45,107 nt of DNA from assembly GCF_001956045.1 (NCBI RefSeq), contig NZ_MRTH01000052.1, positions 1 to 45,107 on the forward strand, read 5' to 3'. The notes beneath the pieces are model-generated. The model worked only from the letters and a program-made list of their open reading frames with translations, ran no database searches and was not told where the DNA came from. Numbering within the stretch: the first letter of the stretch is position 1; each line of letters opens with the position of its first letter. Source of the DNA: Paenibacillus sp. FSL H7-0331. GTDB taxonomy: Bacteria; Bacillota; Bacilli; Paenibacillales; NBRC-103111. Of this stretch, positions 1 to 7,390 are shown piece by piece. The position numbers and the translations under genes are program-made.

Positions 1-720
1 CGTTCACGAATCGCTACAGCGCTTTGCTCTTCTCGCTCTTGCAGCACCGCTTCGTGCCACTCCTGCTGCTCTCTCAGCGCTTGCGATTTCTGTGCTTCCA
101 GCTCCGCTTCACGATCTCTAAGCGCCTGTGCTTTCTGCGCTTCCAGCTCCGCCTCACGTTCACGAATCGCTACAGCGCTTTGCTCTTCTCGCTCTTGCAG
201 CACCGCTTCGTGATGCTCCTGCTGCTCACGCAGCGTTTGAGATTTCTGTGCCTCCAGTTCCGCTTCACGCTCTCTCAGCGCCTGCGCTTTCTGCGCCTCC
301 AATTCCGCTTCACGATCTCTCAGCGCCTGCGCTTTCTGCGCTTCCAGCTCCGCCTCACGTTCACGAATCGCTACAGCGCTTTGCTCTTCTCGCTCTTGCA
401 GCACCGCTTCGTGCCACTCCTGCTGCTCACGCAACGCTTGCGCTTTTTGTGCTTCCAGCTCTCTCAGTGCCTGCGCCTTCTGCGCTTCCAACTCCGCTTC
501 ACGCTCTCGAATCGCTACAGCACTTTGCTCTTCTCGCTCTTGCAGCACCGCTTCATGCCACTCCTGCTGCTCACGCAGCGCTTGCACTTTCTGCGCCTCG
601 AGCTCCGCTTCTCGCTCTTTCAGCGCCTGCTCGTTCTGTGCCCCCAGCTCCGCCTCGCGCTCTTTTAGCGCTTGTGCTTTCTGAGCCTCGAGTTCCACCT
701 CACGCTCAAGCCGCTCTTCT
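1..720 (-). repeat. Nested in-frame tandem repeats coding for coiled coil
   Basis: About ten copies of a roughly 45-bp module (one truncated) encode variants of AELEAQKAQALRERE. They are grouped into larger units marked by the block IREREAELEAQ...EEQSAVA, whose marker recurs near 1, 157, 358 and 502. The spacings are 156, 201 and 144 bp, all multiples of three and differing by whole or partial modules. This pattern is expected from unequal exchange that keeps the reading frame. Fifteen residues in four turns (3.75 per turn) would favour a nearly straight or right-handed coil rather than a canonical heptad coil. Confidence 0.8.
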
Positions 721-2303
721 TCATAACTCTTTTGCGCCTCAAGCCGTTCTGCCTCGTGACGTTCCTGCTGCTCATGCAGCTGATTCTCCCGCTCTTTGAG
801 CGCTTCAGCACTTTCCAGCAGCTTTTCATTCAGCTCATCAGTCCGTGCTTGCAGCTCGGCATAGAGCTCTTGCTGCAGTTGGACCTCTTCGAGTCCACTG
901 TTTAATTGGATCTGAAGTTCAGCCAACTGTTCGCTTTGCTCGCGAAGCTGTGTCGCTGCCGCTTCCTTGTCACGCTGATGCTGCTTCAAGCGCTCATTCA
1001 GTTCATTCAGCTCGCCTTTTCCCTGCTCGATCTGTTCTGCTAATTGCTGCTGAAGCTGATGTTCTTTGTCTAATTGCTGGTCGAACTCAAGCTGCTGTTG
1101 AATTTGTTTGGCTTGCAGCTCCTTCAATTCAGCTTGAAAGGATGAACTCCGCGCCTGCTCCGATTGATGCCGCTCTTCCAATTCTTGATGCAGTTCCAGC
1201 TGAAGATCATATTCTTCCTGACGGAAACGGATCTGTTCCTGAAGCTGATCATTTTGCAGACTTAATTCTTCTATGAGCTGCTGCCTGTTTTCACTCAGCT
1301 GCTTAAATTCATTAGCTTCAGTTGTCTGCTTCTCAAGCTGCGCATTCAGGCTCGCTTGTTCCAGTGATTGCTGTTCCAGCAATTGCTCCAGAAGCTCTTT
1401 TTCCTCCAGACGGCTTGCCAGCTGCCCAGCAGCTGCATCAGCTCTTTCTGTAAGGTCGGCCAGCTCAGCTTCCTGCAATAGGCTACGTTCCAGCAGTTCG
1501 TCTCTCACCTGCTGCAGCTGCTTAAGCTGCTCCTCAGCAGCAATACGCTGTTCCTCAAGCCGTTGCTTCGAGGCCGCTTGCTGAGCTTCCAGTTGTTGCC
1601 TTGCTGACTCCTGCTCGGCTTCCAACTGCACCCTGGCAGCTTCACGCTCAGCCTCCAACAACTGATCAGAAGCCTCCTGCTGCACTTGCAATTGCAATTC
1701 CAGCTCTACTCTTGAAGCTTCACGCTCAGCTTCCAGCTGCTCCTGATTGGACCGCTGCTGAGCCTCCAGTTGCTCCTTCGATGCTTGCCTGAGAGCACCC
1801 AGCTGCTTTTCCAGTCTGCCGCGAGCCTCTCGTTCTTCTTGCTGCTCGACCTCAAGCTGCCTGCGTCGCTGCTCAAACTCCAGTGCGGACGCTTTCAAGC
1901 GCTCAATCTCAGCCAATGCTTTTGTTCGTTCCGCCTCCAGCTGAAGGCCTCCTGCTTCCAGCTGCTGCGCGTGATCGCGTTCCTTCTCCAAATCCTGCAA
2001 AAGCTGGACATGCTGCTCCTGTAATACAGCAAGCTCTTGAAGCGATTTTTCCATCTGTTGTTGTCGAACCTGTATTTGTTCCAAATCATCTCTGATTTTG
2101 CAGTAATCGTCTGACATGTGAACAGCCGCCAAAACGGCGATTTTAGGTGTATCCAAACGCGGGGAACCCGCGGAAATTTTCTGCATTTGTTCATTAACAT
2201 GCGCCACCACACGTTTCATATGGGGAACACTTGCTTCTGAAACCAATTTGTATTGACTGCCAAAAATATCTACCGTCATCCGAATTTTGCCTTCATTACT
2301 CAC
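1..2303 (-). CDS. zapA: ZapA-domain protein fused to a very long repetitive coiled coil (3' end outside window)
   Basis: A GTG start at 2303 follows AAGGAG at 8 nt. The frame stays open to the window edge, giving at least 767 codons. Residues 1 to about 75 (VDIFGSQYKLVSE, then LDTPKIAVLAAVHMSDDY) match the ZapA family, which binds FtsZ and bundles protofilaments at the division septum. The position after pheS-pheT also fits zapA of Bacillus. Family members are normally about 85-110 residues. Here the ZapA part runs straight into a Glu/Gln/Ala/Leu-rich helix of nearly 700 residues. Its distal third is built of a 15-residue module (about AELEAQKAQALRERE) combined into larger units ending in QQEWHEAVLQEREEQSAVA. 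The family assignment is secure. The role of the tail is inferred to be a spacer or scaffold at the division site. Confidence 0.85.
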   Translation of the reverse strand, partial: MSNEGKIRMTVDIFGSQYKLVSEASVPHMKRVVAHVNEQMQKISAGSPRLDTPKIAVLAAVHMSDDYCKIRDDLEQIQVRQQQMEKSLQELAVLQEQHVQLLQDLEKERDHAQQLEAGGLQLEAERTKALAEIERLKASALEFEQRRRQLEVEQQEEREARGRLEKQLGALRQASKEQLEAQQRSNQEQLEAEREASRVELELQLQVQQEASDQLLEAEREAARVQLEAEQESARQQLEAQQAASKQRLEEQRIAAEEQLKQLQQVRDELLERSLLQEAELADLTERADAAAGQLASRLEEKELLEQLLEQQSLEQASLNAQLEKQTTEANEFKQLSENRQQLIEELSLQNDQLQEQIRFRQEEYDLQLELHQELEERHQSEQARSSSFQAELKELQAKQIQQQLEFDQQLDKEHQLQQQLAEQIEQGKGELNELNERLKQHQRDKEAAATQLREQSEQLAELQIQLNSGLEEVQLQQELYAELQARTDELNEKLLESAEALKERENQLHEQQERHEAERLEAQKSYEEERLEREVELEAQKAQALKEREAELGAQNEQALKEREAELEAQKVQALREQQEWHEAVLQEREEQSAVAIREREAELEAQKAQALRELEAQKAQALREQQEWHEAVLQEREEQSAVAIREREAELEAQKAQALRDREAELEAQKAQALREREAELEAQKSQTLREQQEHHEAVLQEREEQSAVAIREREAELEAQKAQALRDREAELEAQKSQALREQQEWHEAVLQEREEQSAVAIRE

Positions 2304-2345
2304 AACAAGCTCTCCTTTCGGAATCCCACATAAGAAAAACAACTC

Positions 2346-2526
2346 ATCGAAGCCTACTCGACGAAGATACATTCGTGTTGTAGATGATGCCTTTCTTGCG
2401 AGCAGAAAGTTCCATAAGCGCTTTGCACTTTCAAGGAAGTTAAACTTTCTTGACTCATAAGTAAAGCTTCTGATCGAAGCCTATTCGACAAGCATACCTT
2501 CGTGTCCAATAGGTTGCTTTTCTTGC
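2346..2526. repeat. Imperfect direct repeat, 2 x 54 bp, in intergenic DNA
   Basis: Positions 2346-2399 and 2473-2526 align without gaps at roughly 42 of 54 positions. Both start ATCGAAGCCTA and end TTTCTTGC. They lie 127 bp apart and do not code. They could be remnants of a dispersed intergenic repeat or operator-like sites. No function can be assigned. Confidence 0.5.
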
Positions 2527-2582
2527 AATATCGGAGTATTCAGCTCTGCTGAAAACTTATAAATTCCGATATTATAAACAAA

Positions 2583-2615
2583 TTCCTCGTATCTCATTTA
2601 TTTCGATACGAGGAA
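2583..2615 (-). terminator. Terminator after pheT (probably bidirectional)
   Basis: An 11-bp perfect stem (TTCCTCGTATC with GATACGAGGAA) is flanked on the minus-strand 3' side by TTTGTTTA and on the plus-strand side by GCTTTTTT. It lies 92 bp beyond the pheT stop codon. Confidence 0.7.
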
Positions 2616-2706
2616 GCTTTTTTCCTGCTACAGCAAGGGATTTTCATCAATTTCCATAAAATGGACTTAAATAAAAATCAAATGCGGCTGCTATTCTATT
2701 TTCTTT

Positions 2707-5175
2707 CTATTTTCTAAGCTCGGCGCCATAAGATTGCTCCAGTGCCGTTAACACCTGTGCATGCAATTCACTAACTTCTTCGTCTGTTAACGTACGCTCC
2801 AAAGTACGGTATACCAACGCCAACGCTACACTTTTCTTATCCACTCCAAGACGATCGCCTGTATAAATATCGAACACCTGGATCGATTCCAATAACGCGC
2901 CAGCGACTTCTTTCACCTTGGCCGTCAGTTCACCCACCTGTAAATCACGGTTAACGACTACAGCCAAGTCCCGACCAATTGCTGGGAAACGTGGCAGCGG
3001 ACTATACGTAATTTGCTCATCCGCATAAGCGGCCAAAGCCTGGAAATCGACCTCAAGCACATAAGTATCAGCCAAATCCCGATGCTGCTGAAGCGTTGGA
3101 TGAAGCTGACCCAGTGTTCCGATGACTTGAGCTTGGTCTCCTTCGGGCAATTGCAATGTAATATTGGCTGTTCTTCCAGGATGGAAACCATCCGGCTGCG
3201 CCGCTGTATAGCCAATCTTCCCGGTAAGACCGAGGTAACCGACAAGATTTTCAAATACACCTTTCAAATCATAAAAATCAACCTCTACCGACTTCCCGCT
3301 CCAATGTGTTGCCTGACGTTTTCCTGTTAACAAAATCGCAAGCATCAGCCGTTCCTCAGGAAGCTTGGTTAATGAAACCTCATTAGTCACGAATACTTTG
3401 CCGATTTCAAAAAGCGCCACATCATCCGTATTGCGATTACGGTTATAAGTAGCTGCCTCCATCAAATGCGGAATCAGGCTGGTACGAAGTGTACTCCGAT
3501 CCTCACTCATTGGCATGGACAAAGTAACAGGCTTCGATTCTTTAAAGGCTCCCGGAAAATCGTTGATTTGCTGCGGATGTGTAAAGGAATAGGTCACGGC
3601 TTCAAACAAACCGCTTCCAGTGAGCAATGTACGCGCCAAACGGCGAATAGCCTGCTCCTTATTCAATGCACCTGGAGTCGTTACACCCGTCATTAATGTT
3701 GTCGGAATATTGTCGTAGCCATATAGACGAGCAACTTCTTCGATCAAATCAACACCACGGGTAATATCACCACGACGACTTGGTACATTTACATGGAACG
3801 TCTCCCCACTCACTTCCGCATCAAAATGCAGACGCTTGAAAATCTCGCTAACCTCTTCTACAGACAAAGTAGTACCCAGGTAAGCATTAATCCGACTAAC
3901 GCTCAGCTCTATACGAACCGGGTTGTGCTGCTTGGACACAGCTTCCACTGTTCCCGCAGCTACCTGTCCATCTGCATATTGACTCATCAAAGCTGCTGCA
4001 CGATTGAGCGCAGGCAGTACAGCCTCGGGATTAACTTCCTTTTCAAAACGCAGAGATGCTTCTGAACGCAGTCCAAGCTGACGTGAGGTTTTACGAACTG
4101 TACCTCCATCAAACTTGGCCGATTCCAGCAAAATCCTTGTGGTGCCTGATGTGACTTCGGAGTTTTCGCCACCCATAACACCAGCAATCGCTACTGGCTT
4201 CTTACCGTCCGTAATAAGCAGCATATGCGGCTCCAGGCTGCGCTCCACACCGTCAAGAGTAACCAGCTTTTCTCCGGACTGTGCCAGCCGAACATCAATA
4301 TGGCCATTGTCCAGCTTATCTGCATCAAACGCATGCAGCGGCTGTCCGTACTCCAGCATTACATAGTTCGTAATATCTACTATATTATTAATGGGTCGAA
4401 TGCCTGCTGCCATCAAACGATTTTGAATCCACAATGGGGAAGTGCCTACACGTACGCCTTCAATCAGCTTAGCGGCATAGTGAGAGCACTGCTCCTTCGC
4501 CGTGATCTCAACAGAAATCTGCTCAGAAGCTGGACGGGCCGCTTTACCAGCGCCAACAGTGTCTGCAGCTCCCTGCTCCGCGTCCGGTAGCCGTACAGGA
4601 CGACCCAATATCGCAGCGATCTCATAAGCCGCACCCAGCATGCTGAGACAGTCAGAACGGTTAGGAGTCAAATCAAAATCCAACACTTCGTCACTGATCC
4701 CCAGCACATCCAAAATACTTGCACCAATCTCCGTATCCTCGGGAAGCACAAGAATACCTTCCTGGATTTCCTTAGGCAGCAGCTTGTCGTTCAGACCCAA
4801 CTCCTTGGCCGAGCAGATCATGCCTTGCGATTCTACACCGCGCAGCTTGGCGCGTTTAATGTTCAAACCGTCCGGCAGCTTGGCTCCAACTATAGCGACA
4901 GGCACCTTTTGTCCGGCATCGACATTTTTGGCTCCGCAGACGATTTGCAAATCCTCTCCCTGACCTACATCCACTTTACAAACGCTCAGTTTATCGGCAT
5001 CAGGGTGTTTTTCACGCGACTTGACGAATCCGACGAACACACCCTCCACACCTTTATTGCGATCCTCTACGCTATCAATTTCAACGCCGCTGCGTGTTAG
5101 CTTTTCCGCCAGCTCAGCAGCCGTAATTCCGCTCACATCGACATATTGAGACAACCATTGATATGAAACCTTCAT
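2707..5175 (-). CDS. pheT: Phenylalanyl-tRNA synthetase beta subunit
   Basis: This is the large subunit of the cytoplasmic alpha2-beta2 phenylalanyl-tRNA synthetase, which charges tRNA-Phe. The 822 residues match the usual bacterial length of about 800. In order, the N-terminal EMAP/tRNA-binding-like domain is at about 40-155 (VDVGQGEDLQIVCGAKNV), followed by the B3/B4 editing region and the B5 domain. The catalytic-like core lies at about 480-690 and the C-terminal anticodon-binding ferredoxin fold (FDX-ACB, from SPLPRFPAIGRDLAVVV) ends the protein. The ATG at 5175 is preceded by AGAGGAG. It starts 22 bp after pheS and is co-transcribed with it under T-box control. Confidence 0.97.
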   Translation of the reverse strand: MKVSYQWLSQYVDVSGITAAELAEKLTRSGVEIDSVEDRNKGVEGVFVGFVKSREKHPDADKLSVCKVDVGQGEDLQIVCGAKNVDAGQKVPVAIVGAKLPDGLNIKRAKLRGVESQGMICSAKELGLNDKLLPKEIQEGILVLPEDTEIGASILDVLGISDEVLDFDLTPNRSDCLSMLGAAYEIAAILGRPVRLPDAEQGAADTVGAGKAARPASEQISVEITAKEQCSHYAAKLIEGVRVGTSPLWIQNRLMAAGIRPINNIVDITNYVMLEYGQPLHAFDADKLDNGHIDVRLAQSGEKLVTLDGVERSLEPHMLLITDGKKPVAIAGVMGGENSEVTSGTTRILLESAKFDGGTVRKTSRQLGLRSEASLRFEKEVNPEAVLPALNRAAALMSQYADGQVAAGTVEAVSKQHNPVRIELSVSRINAYLGTTLSVEEVSEIFKRLHFDAEVSGETFHVNVPSRRGDITRGVDLIEEVARLYGYDNIPTTLMTGVTTPGALNKEQAIRRLARTLLTGSGLFEAVTYSFTHPQQINDFPGAFKESKPVTLSMPMSEDRSTLRTSLIPHLMEAATYNRNRNTDDVALFEIGKVFVTNEVSLTKLPEERLMLAILLTGKRQATHWSGKSVEVDFYDLKGVFENLVGYLGLTGKIGYTAAQPDGFHPGRTANITLQLPEGDQAQVIGTLGQLHPTLQQHRDLADTYVLEVDFQALAAYADEQITYSPLPRFPAIGRDLAVVVNRDLQVGELTAKVKEVAGALLESIQVFDIYTGDRLGVDKKSVALALVYRTLERTLTDEEVSELHAQVLTALEQSYGAELRK

Positions 5176-5197
5176 CTTCGCTCACGCTCCTCTCTTT

Positions 5198-6232
5198 TTA
5201 TACATGTACGAACTGCTTCAGGAATCGAAGGTCATTCGTATAGAAATGTCGTATGTCTTCAATGTCGTATTTAAGCATAGCCACACGCTCCACACCTAAG
5301 CCAAAGGCAAATCCGCTGTACTCTTCCGGATCGTAGCCTGCCATTTCCAGCACTTTCGGATGCACCATTCCTGATCCGAGAATTTCCAGCCAACCGCTCT
5401 GTTTACATACGCGACAGCCTGTTCCGCCGCACATGGAGCACGTAACGTCAACCTCTGCGCTTGGCTCTGTGAATGGGAAAAAGCTCGGTCTCATCCGAAT
5501 CTGCGTTTGCTTGCCAAATAATTCCTGAACAAATTGCAGCAGCGTTCCTTTCAAATCACTCATGCGGATATTGCGATCGATCACAAGTCCTTCAATTTGT
5601 GTAAACATATGGCTGTGTGTCGCATCATCGTCATCGCGGCGATACACACGTCCCGGACAGATGATTCGTACCGGAACCTCGCCCTTCATTTTCTCCATCG
5701 TACGTACCTGTACAGGTGAAGTATGGGTACGCATCAAAATATCCTCTGTCACATAAAAGGAATCCTGCATATCGCGTGCCGGATGGTTCTTGGGCAGGTT
5801 CAATGCTTCAAAGTTGTAGTAATCCTGTTCAACCTCCGGACCTTCTGCAACGGTATAGCCCATACCGATAAAAATATCCTCGATCTGCTGGATCACCTTG
5901 CTCAGGGGATGAGCAGCACCCACTCCGCTCGGCTTGCCCGGAAGTGTTACATCTATGGTTTCGGCGCGAAGTCTGAGCTCCGTTTCGGCTTGCAGATATT
6001 CAGCCTGCTTGCTCTCAATAACCGCCTCGATGGCGCCGCGTACATCGTTGGCCACCTGACCTATTGCTGGACGTTCCTCTGCACTTAACGCTCCCATGCC
6101 ACGCAGAACCTCGGTTAACGGACCTTTTTTGCCCAAATATTTGATTCTCATATCGTTTAACTGCTGTTGATTCGTGACTTGCTCAAGCTCTAGCAAAGCC
6201 TCTACCTTTAATGCCTCTAATCGTTCTTTCAT
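5198..6232 (-). CDS. pheS: Phenylalanyl-tRNA synthetase alpha subunit
   Basis: This is the catalytic subunit of phenylalanyl-tRNA synthetase, at the usual length of 344 residues. An N-terminal coiled coil (about 1-90) is followed by the class II core. Motif 2 is visible as [22 protein letters not shown], broken here as [15 protein letters not shown] followed by MFTQIEG. Motif 3 is [19 protein letters not shown] Cys-rich insert ([13 protein letters not shown], about 270) is typical of Gram-positive PheS. The ATG at 6232 follows GGGAGG at about 8 nt. The gene sits downstream of a Phe T-box and an unusual long inverted repeat in the leader. Confidence 0.97.
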   Translation of the reverse strand: MKERLEALKVEALLELEQVTNQQQLNDMRIKYLGKKGPLTEVLRGMGALSAEERPAIGQVANDVRGAIEAVIESKQAEYLQAETELRLRAETIDVTLPGKPSGVGAAHPLSKVIQQIEDIFIGMGYTVAEGPEVEQDYYNFEALNLPKNHPARDMQDSFYVTEDILMRTHTSPVQVRTMEKMKGEVPVRIICPGRVYRRDDDDATHSHMFTQIEGLVIDRNIRMSDLKGTLLQFVQELFGKQTQIRMRPSFFPFTEPSAEVDVTCSMCGGTGCRVCKQSGWLEILGSGMVHPKVLEMAGYDPEEYSGFAFGLGVERVAMLKYDIEDIRHFYTNDLRFLKQFVHV

Positions 6233-6295
6233 TTGCTAATCCTCCCTTGTCTAAAAATCCTATTCATTTGCCCATTTCTCTAACCTAATCCCACT

Positions 6296-6470
6296 ATACA
6301 AGTGCGGTGAATCATGAGCGAAGCGACCAAAGTAATTTGGAGATAGCGAAGCGGTGCCTTTGTTACCGTATTTTCACAACTAAATCATTTAGATAATCAG
6401 AAAATACGGTAACAACAGCAATCGGAAAATACTTTGGTCGCGCAGCGCCTCTGATTCACCGCACTTGTAT
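6296..6470. repeat. 175-bp imperfect inverted repeat in the pheS leader
   Basis: The outermost 19 bp are perfectly complementary (ATACAAGTGCGGTGAATCA at 6296-6314 against 6452-6470). Further arms pair at ACCAAAGTA/TACTTTGGT and at TTGTTACCGTATTTTC/GAAAATACGGTAACAA. It lies between the T-box terminator and the pheS ribosome site, so read-through mRNA would carry a long hairpin. It has the form of a MITE- or REP-like intergenic element. No open frame is inside it. Confidence 0.85.
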
Positions 6471-6484
6471 CACGCATCTCAACG

Positions 6485-6526
6485 CAAAAAAGACGTTCCC
6501 TCATCCCGGAAAGGGACGAAAACGTC
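6485..6526 (-). terminator. T-box intrinsic terminator
   Basis: On the minus strand a stem starting GACGTTTTCGTCCC pairs with GGGATGAGGGAACGTC and is followed by TTTTTT (6486-6491). It directly follows the T-box sequence, as required for the terminator/antiterminator switch. Confidence 0.9.
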
Positions 6527-6822
6527 GTGGTACCACCCTTGTTTCGAAAAGCTTCCATTCCGGGCAACGATCCTCATGATCGAATTCCAGCAACAAGCAA
6601 AGCTTTCGCTTGATTGAAATTAACGGTTCTAGAACGCGAACGTTCATAGCCGGTTCCCTCTACTTGCCAGCGATCAGAGACCGTGGTTTCAAAGGACTGC
6701 TCAGGAGTGAAATTCGGCAGCCTGTTTCTGTAGAACCGCTCTCAATCTCCGGCGGCTCCTCCCTGTAAAGAGGCACTGCTTACTTGTCTCCGTCAACGCA
6801 TTTCATGATATGCAACTACTAG
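6485..6822 (-). promoter_or_regulatory. T-box leader controlling pheST (Phe)
   Basis: The conserved T-box motif AAGGGTGGTACCACG lies at 6526-6540, directly before a terminator. Upstream there are about 280 nt of structured leader, as in aminoacyl-tRNA synthetase T-boxes. The best specifier codon is UUC (Phe) at 6709-6711, within GAATTTCACTCC. In this family uncharged tRNA-Phe pairs with the specifier and the T-box bulge, stabilises the antiterminator and allows pheST transcription. The class is certain. The exact specifier position is an inference from the gene context and local sequence. Confidence 0.93.
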
Positions 6823-6826
6823 CAGT

Positions 6827-6855
6827 ATTATATGCAAATTCAACCTGTGATGCAA
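6827..6855 (-). promoter_or_regulatory. Sigma-A promoter for the pheST leader
   Basis: The -10 is TATAAT (6827-6832) and the -35 is TTGCAT (6850-6855), with a 17-bp spacer. It stands immediately upstream of the T-box stem I region. Confidence 0.75.
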
Positions 6856-6887
6856 GTCAAATGGGGTAATCAAGTAAAATCTTCATT

Positions 6888-7112
6888 TTAAGACTTGAGT
6901 AAACTATCCATTTCACTTTTCAGCAAAAGATATCTATGTGTGCTTCTCATAATTTTAATTTTCGTGAGGTTATGTTTATCAACATATGTTTTCATTGCAT
7001 CCTTGGACAATCCCAGCAGGGCTCCAGCTTCAGTAATGGTCAGAACTTCTTCATTACTGGTAGCATTGAACGTCTTCTTAACCTTCTGGTTCCAATCTTC
7101 AAACGAAGTCAT
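6888..7112 (-). CDS. Small helix-turn-helix (excisionase/MerR-like) DNA-binding protein
   Basis: A 74-residue protein starting MTSFEDWNQK. The ATG at 7112 is preferred because AAAGG lies 10 nt upstream; the alternative ATG at 7133 has no ribosome site. Residues about 27-70 (LTITEAGALLGLSKDAMKTYVDK, broken as LTITEAGALLGL then SKDAMKTYVDK, then RYLLLKSEMDSLL) have the layout of the winged-helix HTH_17/excisionase family that binds DNA through an N-terminal helix-turn-helix. It lies just upstream of, and in the same orientation as, the T-box promoter. Its target is unknown. It could be a stand-alone regulator or a phage/plasmid relic. Confidence 0.65.
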   Translation of the reverse strand: MTSFEDWNQKVKKTFNATSNEEVLTITEAGALLGLSKDAMKTYVDKHNLTKIKIMRSTHRYLLLKSEMDSLLKS

Positions 7113-7306
7113 CACTTCACAACCTTTTCTCATAATAAAATTACTTAGTCATAACCTTATTATTTTAACACAATTTGCGGAAATAATCTCACTAAAAGTT
7201 GACATTTCATAAAAAATGCGTTCACACTCTAAAACACACTATGATAATTGGATTATTTTCGGATAAAAATGGGTTTCAATACGACTTTGATGTACTGCTT
7301 ACAAGC

Positions 7307-7354
7307 AAAAATAACCCGCCATTGTCTCATGAAGAGTGTTAATGGCAGGTTATT
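7307..7354 (-). terminator. Terminator after the stalk-domain lipoprotein gene
   Basis: A 14-bp stem with one mismatch (AATAACCTGCCATT with AATGGCGGGTTATT) is followed on the minus strand by a short T-run. It lies about 37 bp beyond the stop at 7391. Confidence 0.75.
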
Positions 7355-7390
7355 GGTGCATGTATACTCAGCATTGAGCGGCAGCCGTTG

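Larger units (their letters stand above)
2304..2706. other. Intergenic region between zapA and pheT
   Basis: No credible gene is visible. The stretch contains the zapA ribosome site (2312-2318), two diverged copies of a 54-bp sequence (2346-2399 and 2473-2526), and a hairpin at 2583-2615 that probably terminates pheT. A separate promoter for zapA is likely here, but I could not pick one with confidence. Confidence 0.5.

Noticed and set aside
1..720. Direct repeats that could be taken for a CRISPR array
   Set aside because: Units are adjacent without unique spacers, are in frame and encode coiled coil.
24..2095. Several plus-strand open frames, Leu/Arg/Phe- or Ala/Pro-rich, opposite the zapA fusion gene
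   Set aside because: They are antisense readings of the repeats; composition follows from the repeats and the minus frame has a clear ZapA domain and ribosome site.
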